Shown: positions 30,197-35,768 of the stretch, piece by piece | Numbering within the stretch: position 1 is the stretch's first letter | Layout of the letters: each line of letters begins with the position of its first letter | Source of the DNA: CAZCJA01 sp964499015 | GTDB taxonomy: Bacteria; Elusimicrobiota; Elusimicrobia; F11 | Assembly (NCBI GenBank): GCA_964499015.1 | Contig: CAZCJA010000016.1 | Location: forward strand, 1-35,768 | Direction of reading: 5' to 3' | Length of the DNA: 35,768 nucleotides | The notes under the pieces: generated by a model | Database searches by the model: none | Told to the model about the DNA's origin: nothing | Seen by the model: only the letters and a program-made list of their open reading frames with translations | Program-made: the position numbers and the translations under genes

Positions 30197-31564
30197 ATGT
30201 CCGAGACCAACGCGGCTCTGCCCCCACATAGCCTCGAAGCCGAGATGGCGGTTCTCGGCAGCATGCTTGTCGAACGCGACGCCGTCGTCAAAGCGATCGA
30301 CATCTTAAAACCCGTCGATTTCTACAAAGAAACCCACCGGCTGATTTTCGAAACCATCCTCAAGCTGCACAACTCCAACGTCGAAGCCGACGTCGTTACC
30401 GTCAGCGAAGCCTTGGCTAAACATCCCACGTTTGCCAATGTCGGCGGTCCGGCCATTTTGGTTGATCTCGCCCAACGCGTCCCGACCTCGCTCCACGTCG
30501 ATCACTACGCCAAGATCGTCCACGACAAATCCCTTTTGCGCTCGCTGATTGAAAACGCGAGCAACCTGATCCAGACCGCGCACACCGGAAAAATCGCCGC
30601 CGACGAACTGGTCGACCAGGCGCAGGAACATTTCTTCTCCGTCGGACAGCGCAAGGTGCGCCGCGAGTCTTACAACGCCGGGGAACTCATGCAGGGCGCG
30701 GTGGAACAGCTGGAGCAAATGGCGAAATCCGGCAACGTCGTCACCGGCGTGCCCACCGGCTACATCGATTTGGATTCCATGACGTCTGGCCTGCAGCCGG
30801 CCAACCTGATTATCGTCGCGGGCCGCCCGTCCATGGGCAAAACCAGTTTGGTCATGAACATGGCGGAGCATGTTTCCGTCGACAAAAAAACGCCGGTCGT
30901 GTTCTTCTCGCTGGAAATGAGCCACGGTGAACTGGCGCTGCGCCTGTTGTGTTCGCGTGCGCTCTTAAATATGGGCGAAGTTCGCCGCGGTTATTTGGCC
31001 CGTAAAAACTGGCCGCGCATCACGTCCGCTGCCTCTGAAATCGCCGACGCCCCGCTCATTTTTGATTTCGCCACGTCTCCCACAATTTTGGAGCTTCGTT
31101 CCGCGGCGCGCCATTACGCACACCAACTTCAGCGCAAGGGCACCAAGCTCGGGCTGATCATCATCGACTATCTCCAATTGATGCGCGGCGAACCCGGTTC
31201 CGAAAGCCGCCAGCAGGAAATTTCCGAAATTTCGCGCGGCCTGAAAGGCCTTGCCCGCGAACTTCAAGTCCCCGTGATTGCGCTTTCGCAGTTAAACCGC
31301 AAACCCGAAGAACGCGGCCGCGAAGGCCGTCCGCAATTGTCGGACTTGCGCGAATCCGGTGCGATCGAGCAGGACGCCGACGTCGTGATGGCGATCTATC
31401 GCGAAGAAGTTTATCGCCGCGACGACCCCGATTTGAAAGGCAAAGCCAAAATTTTCGTTCTCAAGCAGCGTAACGGTCCGATCGGCGACGTAGATCTCAC
31501 GTTCCTTGACGACTGCACGCGATTTGTGAATCCGGAACGGCAGCTTGACCCAACGCCCGCCTAG
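30197..31564 (+). CDS. dnaB: Replicative DNA helicase DnaB
   Basis: The 455-residue protein has the N-terminal primase-interacting domain (about 1-150; LPPHSLEAEMAVLGSMLVER) and a RecA-type motor with Walker A GRPSMGKT (209-216), Walker B LIIIDYLQLM, the VIALSQLNRKPEER switch and the QLSDLRESGAIEQDADVVM arginine-finger region. It unwinds DNA at the fork as a hexamer. No intein interrupts the motor, and the length is normal. Its 3' end overlaps the TTG start of alr by 20 bases. Confidence 0.95.
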   Translation: MSETNAALPPHSLEAEMAVLGSMLVERDAVVKAIDILKPVDFYKETHRLIFETILKLHNSNVEADVVTVSEALAKHPTFANVGGPAILVDLAQRVPTSLHVDHYAKIVHDKSLLRSLIENASNLIQTAHTGKIAADELVDQAQEHFFSVGQRKVRRESYNAGELMQGAVEQLEQMAKSGNVVTGVPTGYIDLDSMTSGLQPANLIIVAGRPSMGKTSLVMNMAEHVSVDKKTPVVFFSLEMSHGELALRLLCSRALLNMGEVRRGYLARKNWPRITSAASEIADAPLIFDFATSPTILELRSAARHYAHQLQRKGTKLGLIIIDYLQLMRGEPGSESRQQEISEISRGLKGLARELQVPVIALSQLNRKPEERGREGRPQLSDLRESGAIEQDADVVMAIYREEVYRRDDPDLKGKAKIFVLKQRNGPIGDVDLTFLDDCTRFVNPERQLDPTPA

Positions 31565-32687
31565 CTACCGGCCAACCTGGGCTGAGATTTCCTCGGCCGC
31601 CTTCTCCAGCAACGCCGCCCAGATCAAAAAATGGGCGGGATCCAAGACCAAACTGCTTGCCGTCCTAAAAGCCAATGCGTACGGCCATGTCGCCGCGGCA
31701 CTGGCGCCCGTCGCTTTGCGCGCCGGCGCATCCGGTATCGGCGTTTCCAGCCTCGAAGAGGGGATCGCTTTGCGCGAAGCCGGCATCAAAGCGCCCATTC
31801 TCATTCTCGGCGGCATCTACCCGCTTAGGAATTTCAGCGCGGCGCTCGCATACAACCTCACGCCCACCGTTTCCAGCTTTGAAGCTTATTCCGGATTCAA
31901 AGGTGCCGCTAAAAAAAGCAAAAAGCCATGGGCCTTTCATTTAAAAGTCGACACGGGCATGGGCCGCATTGGTGCTTCCGACGTGGAAGCAAAAAAAATT
32001 CTTTCACAGATCGCCCTCGATGATAAAAAACGCCTGGGCGGCGTTTACAGCCACCTGGCCACCGCCGATTCCGACCAAGACTACGCGCGCGAACAGCTGG
32101 TAACGCTGTTGGACGTTAAAGCGCACGCGCAGAAAGCCGGTCTGACGGAGGCGCTCTTCCACATCGCCAATACAGCGGCCGTTTTGTCGTCGAAAGATTT
32201 CCATCTGGACATGATTCGTCCCGGGCTCGGGCTGTACGGCGCGTCATCGGTGGACGTGCCGGCGGGTGTGAGCCTGAAACCTGTTTTAAGCCTTCATTCG
32301 ACAGTCGTTTTTGTTAAGAAAATGCGCGCGGGAAATTCGATCAGTTACGGGCGCACGTTCACCTTGAAGCGCGACAGCGTGATCGCTACGCTGCCCATCG
32401 GCTATGCCGACGGGGTGCCGCGCTCGTTGTCGAACAAAGGGCAGGTTTTGTTGCGCGGCAAACGGTGTCCGATCGTGGGCCGCGTGACGATGGACCAGAT
32501 TATGATCGATGTGACGGATGTGCAGGCCCAAGGGGGAGCCTTAAACGTTGGGGAAAGTGTTATTCTCATCGGACGCCAGGGAAATGATGAAATTACGGCG
32601 CGCGAATGGGCGGCATGGGCCGGCACTGTTCCGTATGAAATTTTTTGCGGCATTTCCGCTCGTGTGCCGCGCAAAGTGAGCAAATAA
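31545..32687 (+). CDS. alr: Alanine racemase
   Basis: The start is a TTG inside the end of dnaB, giving 380 residues; no later start preserves the first strand PTWAEISSAAF. The PLP lysine is Lys42 in AVLKANAYGH and the second catalytic base is Tyr268 in SISYGRTF. HLKVDTGMGRIG, DMIRPGLGLYG and IGYADGVPRSLSN are further family motifs. It makes D-alanine for peptidoglycan. It follows dnaB, a common bacterial order, and precedes the lipid-transport genes. Confidence 0.95.
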   Translation: MTQRPPSYRPTWAEISSAAFSSNAAQIKKWAGSKTKLLAVLKANAYGHVAAALAPVALRAGASGIGVSSLEEGIALREAGIKAPILILGGIYPLRNFSAALAYNLTPTVSSFEAYSGFKGAAKKSKKPWAFHLKVDTGMGRIGASDVEAKKILSQIALDDKKRLGGVYSHLATADSDQDYAREQLVTLLDVKAHAQKAGLTEALFHIANTAAVLSSKDFHLDMIRPGLGLYGASSVDVPAGVSLKPVLSLHSTVVFVKKMRAGNSISYGRTFTLKRDSVIATLPIGYADGVPRSLSNKGQVLLRGKRCPIVGRVTMDQIMIDVTDVQAQGGALNVGESVILIGRQGNDEITAREWAAWAGTVPYEIFCGISARVPRKVSK

Positions 32688-32689
32688 AC

Positions 32690-33472
32690 ATGATCGCAGG
32701 CGTAGGCCGGCTGTTTCTCGATTCGTCGGAGGCAATGGGAAGTGTCTATTACCTCTGGAAAGAAGCCATTCTCACGATGCTCCGCGGCGAGTGGTTGCCG
32801 CGTCTTACTATCGCCCAGATGCTGGAAATCGGCGTTCGGTCCTTTCCCGTCGTCGGTTTGACATCGCTTTTTACGGGAATGGTGCTGGCCTTCCAAAGCG
32901 GTTTCTCCTTCGTCAAAGTTTTCAACGAGCCCCTCTATGTCGGCTCCGTCGTCGGACTTTCACTCGTCAAAGAGTTGGGGCCGGTGCTGACCTCGGTTGT
33001 CATCGCGGGCCGCGTGGGCGCCGCGATCACTGCGGAGCTCGGGACCATGAACGTTACCGAGCAATTGGACGCGCTGTACACGCTCGGCACAAGCCCGACA
33101 CGCTATCTCGCCGTGCCGCGGTTCATGGCGGTCATGATTATGGTACCGATTCTCGCCGGACTCGCGGACGTCATCGGCATCTTCGGCGGTTTTATTGTGG
33201 CCACGGCCCAACTTAACATCGCATCGGGCGTTTATTGGGAAGAGGTGCGCACCTTCGTCGACATGGGCGACGTTTTCCACGGCGTCATCAAGGCGTTTGT
33301 GTTCGGGCTTATTATCGTCACCACCGCCTGCTACAAAGGGTTCACCTGCTCCGGCGGCGCCGAAGGTGTGGGACGCGCGACGACGTCCGCGGTCGTGATT
33401 TCGATGGTGTTAATTCTCGTGGGCGATTATTTTTTAAGCGCGTTCCTTGTTACAATTGGAATTGGCGGATGA
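32690..33472 (+). CDS. mlaE: Lipid-transport ABC permease MlaE
   Basis: The ATG at 32690 (two bases after alr) gives 260 residues; the upstream in-frame start lies in the alr end and is rejected. The MlaE family is clear from the helix SFPVVGLTSLFTGMVLAFQS, then LVKELGPVLTSVVIAGRVGA followed by AITAELGTMNVTEQLDAL, and the late GFTCSGGAEGVGRATTSAVV. It forms the inner-membrane core of the Mla phospholipid transporter, which keeps outer-membrane lipid asymmetry. It overlaps mlaF by four bases. Confidence 0.93.
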   Translation: MIAGVGRLFLDSSEAMGSVYYLWKEAILTMLRGEWLPRLTIAQMLEIGVRSFPVVGLTSLFTGMVLAFQSGFSFVKVFNEPLYVGSVVGLSLVKELGPVLTSVVIAGRVGAAITAELGTMNVTEQLDALYTLGTSPTRYLAVPRFMAVMIMVPILAGLADVIGIFGGFIVATAQLNIASGVYWEEVRTFVDMGDVFHGVIKAFVFGLIIVTTACYKGFTCSGGAEGVGRATTSAVVISMVLILVGDYFLSAFLVTIGIGG

Positions 33473-34233
33473 TCAAGGTCCAGGGCGTTGAGAAGGCTTT
33501 CGGCGCCAACCGTGTTTTGCGCGGCGTCGATCTGGAAATCGCCGACGGCGAAACGCTCACGATCATGGGCGGATCGGGCACGGGTAAAAGCGTTCTTTTA
33601 AAAAACATCGTCGGCCTGATTAAGCCGGACAAGGGCCGCATTTTTGTCGACGACAAAGAGATTTCCAAGCTAGAGGGGAATAATCTCTTCGAGGTGCAAA
33701 AAAAGTTTGGTTATTTATTTCAGGGCGGCGCTCTTTTCGATTCGCTCACGGTCGGCGAGAACATCGCGTTCGGGCTGAACAATCTGCGCCACGATTTGTA
33801 CGCCAAGGCGGACACGGTGATTTCGGAGAAGCTGCAGTTGGTGGGACTGAAGCCCGAAATCGCGTCGCTAAAGCCGGCGGAGCTGTCGGGCGGAATGAAA
33901 AAGCGCGTCGCGCTGGCGCGAGCGATCGCCTACGAACCGCAATATATTTTGTACGACGAGCCGACCACGGGACTGGACCCGATCATGTCGGACGTGATCA
34001 ATGAGTTGATCATCGGGCTGCAAAAAAAACTGGGTGTCACATCGATTGTCGTAACGCATGACATGAATTCGGCGTATAAGATTTCAACCCGCATGGCGAT
34101 GTTGTATCACGGGAAAATCGTCGCGGTCGGAACGCCCGACCAGATTCGCGGGACAAAGGATCCACTTGTGAAGCAATTCATCACCGGTTCATCGGTCGGA
34201 CCGATCCAAATGCAGGTCCGGGCGGTCGAATAA
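33469..34233 (+). CDS. mlaF: Lipid-transport ABC ATPase MlaF
   Basis: The start at 33469 overlaps the mlaE stop (ATGA) and begins MIKVQGVEKAFG; the longer open frame through mlaE is rejected. The 254-residue ATPase has Walker A MGGSGTGKS (about 34-42), the Mla-type signature LSGGMKKRVALARAI, Walker B YILYDEPTTGLDP and a switch His in VVTHDM. It energises lipid movement through MlaE and the MCE protein encoded next. Confidence 0.93.
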   Translation: MIKVQGVEKAFGANRVLRGVDLEIADGETLTIMGGSGTGKSVLLKNIVGLIKPDKGRIFVDDKEISKLEGNNLFEVQKKFGYLFQGGALFDSLTVGENIAFGLNNLRHDLYAKADTVISEKLQLVGLKPEIASLKPAELSGGMKKRVALARAIAYEPQYILYDEPTTGLDPIMSDVINELIIGLQKKLGVTSIVVTHDMNSAYKISTRMAMLYHGKIVAVGTPDQIRGTKDPLVKQFITGSSVGPIQMQVRAVE

Positions 34234-34234
34234 C

Positions 34235-35569
34235 ATGAACCAAGAAACAAAAGTCGGCGCGTTCCTCTTAGTGGCAGTGGCGGTCCTCATGACCGGCATT
34301 TTGCTGCTCGGCAACGTCAATATTTTTGCCCGCCGTCACGTCTACTACATCGATTTTAGCGATGTGCAGGCGCTTCCTCCCAAAGCCGCCGTAAAAATTT
34401 CCGGAGTCGAGATCGGCAAGGTCAGCGCGGTGGATCTTGTCGAAGGTCGTGCCCGCGTTACCGTCGGCATTCAAACCGACATCCCCGTTTATCAAGACGC
34501 CCGCGCTAAAATCGGTTCCACTGGCATTATCGGCACGCGCTTCGTTGAACTCACTCCCGGCACGCCGGCCGCGGGTCTGCTTGAGCCCAAATCAATTATA
34601 CAGGGCGTCAAAGGCGGCTCGCTCGAAGACATGGTGTCCAATCTGGGTTCGATTTTTGAGGACGACGAGCAGTACGGCAACGCGATGCAGAATTTGAAAG
34701 CGACGATCGCCAATATTCGCAAGGTTTCGGAATCGCTTAATGTCGCCTTGGGCCAGCATCCGAAAGAATTGGAAGACATCGTGCTCAACGTGCGCAAATT
34801 CACGGCCGACCTCGCCGAGATTTCAACCGAACGCAAGGACGATTTCAAGGAAACGATCGCCCGGTTCCGCTCCATCAGCGAGAGACTGGAGTCCATCGTT
34901 AAGAAGATCGACACGGGTGAGGGCGCGATCGGCGCACTTGTCTCCGATAAGAAAACCGAACAGGATGTTAAAGAGGCAGTAGCGTCCATCAAAGAGACGG
35001 CGGCATCGGCCAAAAAAGTTTTGGGCCGCTTTACGATGATCAATACCTACTGGAATTACCGTTTCCGCTATGACTTCCGCGACGAAGAGGGCCGTTCGGA
35101 TGTCGCCATTAACTTCGAGCCCCGACGCGATAAGTTTTATTCGATCGGTGCCACCAATATCGGCAAAGTTCCCCACAACGAGAAGTACACCGAGTATGAA
35201 CGAAAAAACCGCATTACCGCCGTTATGGGGGCTTGGAAAGGACCGGTCGGCGGCTATGCGGGTGCGATTCGTTCCAGCGGCGGCGTTGGGCTGCTCGCCA
35301 AACCTTTATGGGGTGTGCCAAAATTCAAGGACCGGTTGGTTTTCAACGCGGAAGCGTCTGATTTTAATCGCGATCGTACCGTCAACGGGCGGCGTCTGCA
35401 AAAAACATGGGTGGCCGCCGGTATGAACTATGCGGTCACGCGTTGGTGGTGGGTCGGTGTGAGAGCGGAAGATCTGCTGGAAAGGTCCGCCTTCATGGGC
35501 TATACCAATATTGTGCTGCGCGATGAGGATCTTGCTTATCTCTTAGGCTTTGCTTCGGTGGCGCGTTGA
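34235..35569 (+). CDS. MCE-domain lipid-binding protein with coiled coil and C-terminal barrel-like domain
   Basis: The 444-residue protein has an N-terminal membrane anchor (about 7-26), an MCE/MlaD domain (about 36-115; ALPPKAAVKISGVEIGKVSA, ARAKIGSTGIIGTRFVEL), a long helical, probably coiled-coil region (about 130-265), and a C-terminal beta-rich part (about 270-444). That part alternates aromatic strands (NYRFRYDFRDEEG, KFYSIGATNIG, WWWVGVRAEDLL), as in outer-membrane barrels. E. coli MlaD is only about 180 residues and has no such part. I infer a protein tethered to the inner membrane that reaches the outer membrane and guides lipids between them. Confidence 0.8.
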   Translation: MNQETKVGAFLLVAVAVLMTGILLLGNVNIFARRHVYYIDFSDVQALPPKAAVKISGVEIGKVSAVDLVEGRARVTVGIQTDIPVYQDARAKIGSTGIIGTRFVELTPGTPAAGLLEPKSIIQGVKGGSLEDMVSNLGSIFEDDEQYGNAMQNLKATIANIRKVSESLNVALGQHPKELEDIVLNVRKFTADLAEISTERKDDFKETIARFRSISERLESIVKKIDTGEGAIGALVSDKKTEQDVKEAVASIKETAASAKKVLGRFTMINTYWNYRFRYDFRDEEGRSDVAINFEPRRDKFYSIGATNIGKVPHNEKYTEYERKNRITAVMGAWKGPVGGYAGAIRSSGGVGLLAKPLWGVPKFKDRLVFNAEASDFNRDRTVNGRRLQKTWVAAGMNYAVTRWWWVGVRAEDLLERSAFMGYTNIVLRDEDLAYLLGFASVAR

Positions 35570-35768
35570 TGCCGCGACCCACGCGCCTTTACTCGCTTTC
35601 GCAGGTGGGAGGGCAATGCGTGATGGTTCTTGAGGAGATCGATGGGCCGCGTCTTTTGCCCATCTGGATCGGTCTCTATGAAGGTGGCGCGATCGGCATG
35701 GCGCTCGCCGGCCAGCAATTCCCGCGACCGCTCACGCACGATTTATTCGTAAATGTGGTGAAGGATCT
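35569..35768 (+). CDS. Bifunctional nuclease (BFN/DUF151) domain protein, 3' end outside window
   Basis: The ATG overlaps the MCE gene stop by one base (TGATG). About 66 residues are visible and include LPIWIGLYEGGAIGMALAG and RPLTHDLF, the signature of the BFN/DUF151 domain. Family members are described as nucleases in plants, and bacterial roles are poorly defined. The gene runs off the right edge, so any C-terminal UVR-type extension cannot be judged. Confidence 0.85.
   Translation, partial: MPRPTRLYSLSQVGGQCVMVLEEIDGPRLLPIWIGLYEGGAIGMALAGQQFPRPLTHDLFVNVVKD

Overview
The window is a piece of a Gram-negative bacterial chromosome with dense, mostly plus-strand housekeeping genes. An outer membrane is implied by an outer-membrane barrel protein beside a metal ABC transporter, by a lipid-A-synthase N-terminal-type protein, and by an MlaE/MlaF/MCE lipid-transport set. 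A 2-oxoacid:ferredoxin oxidoreductase of the fused gamma-alpha type suggests an anaerobic or facultative lifestyle. GC content looks to be in the mid-fifties. Gene content and protein style suggest an uncultured phylum such as Elusimicrobiota, with Omnitrophota as an alternative. This placement is inferred from general resemblance; no marker here settles it. I see no IS elements, prophage or CRISPR array.

Layout. 1-3317: outer-membrane barrel protein (partial) and a Zn/Mn ABC importer (binding protein, ATPase, permease). 3434-4633: tRNA-Arg(ACG), a small LAB_N membrane protein, TadA (the enzyme that edits tRNA-Arg ACG) and tmRNA. 4665-6549: two peroxiredoxins and a TVP38/DedA membrane protein. 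6534-9334: an OmpR-type response regulator divergent from a KimA-like APC transporter. 9346-11376: a structured leader followed by amt and a P-II gene. 11381-12802: a REP-like hairpin cluster, RNase PH and the XTP/dITP pyrophosphatase. 12807-16597: five tRNAs interleaved with a divergent sigma-54-like gene, a small TPR protein, smpB and an OmpA/FlgD-like envelope protein, plus palindromic repeats. 16631-20285: DUF47/PiT phosphate uptake and a large TPR protein. 20464-25635: 2-oxoacid oxidoreductase, siroheme-synthase-like protein, a degenerate trypsin-fold protein and malate dehydrogenase. 25612-28253: a large GT-C-type membrane protein divergent from a pterin carbinolamine dehydratase. 28377-32687: rpsF-ssb-rpsR-rplI-dnaB-alr. 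32690-35768: mlaE-mlaF-MCE protein and the start of a bifunctional-nuclease-domain gene.

The most interesting signals are regulatory. The amt leader carries two hairpins, each with a six-base loop having A at position 1 and G at position 4. The second hairpin shares its 3' strand with a strong terminator. This is the layout expected of an ANTAR-protein antitermination target. The smpB start codon begins on the last base of a tRNA-Leu gene, so tRNA 3' maturation would destroy it. A 366-residue sigma-54 relative has a degenerate RpoN box. Several genes have a -10 box only 6-9 bases before the ATG and no Shine-Dalgarno, which suggests leaderless mRNAs.

There is no gene-free stretch over 300 bases other than the one filled by tmRNA (4283-4633). 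The larger gaps are 9335-9533 (amt leader) and 20286-20463 (leader of the oxidoreductase operon).
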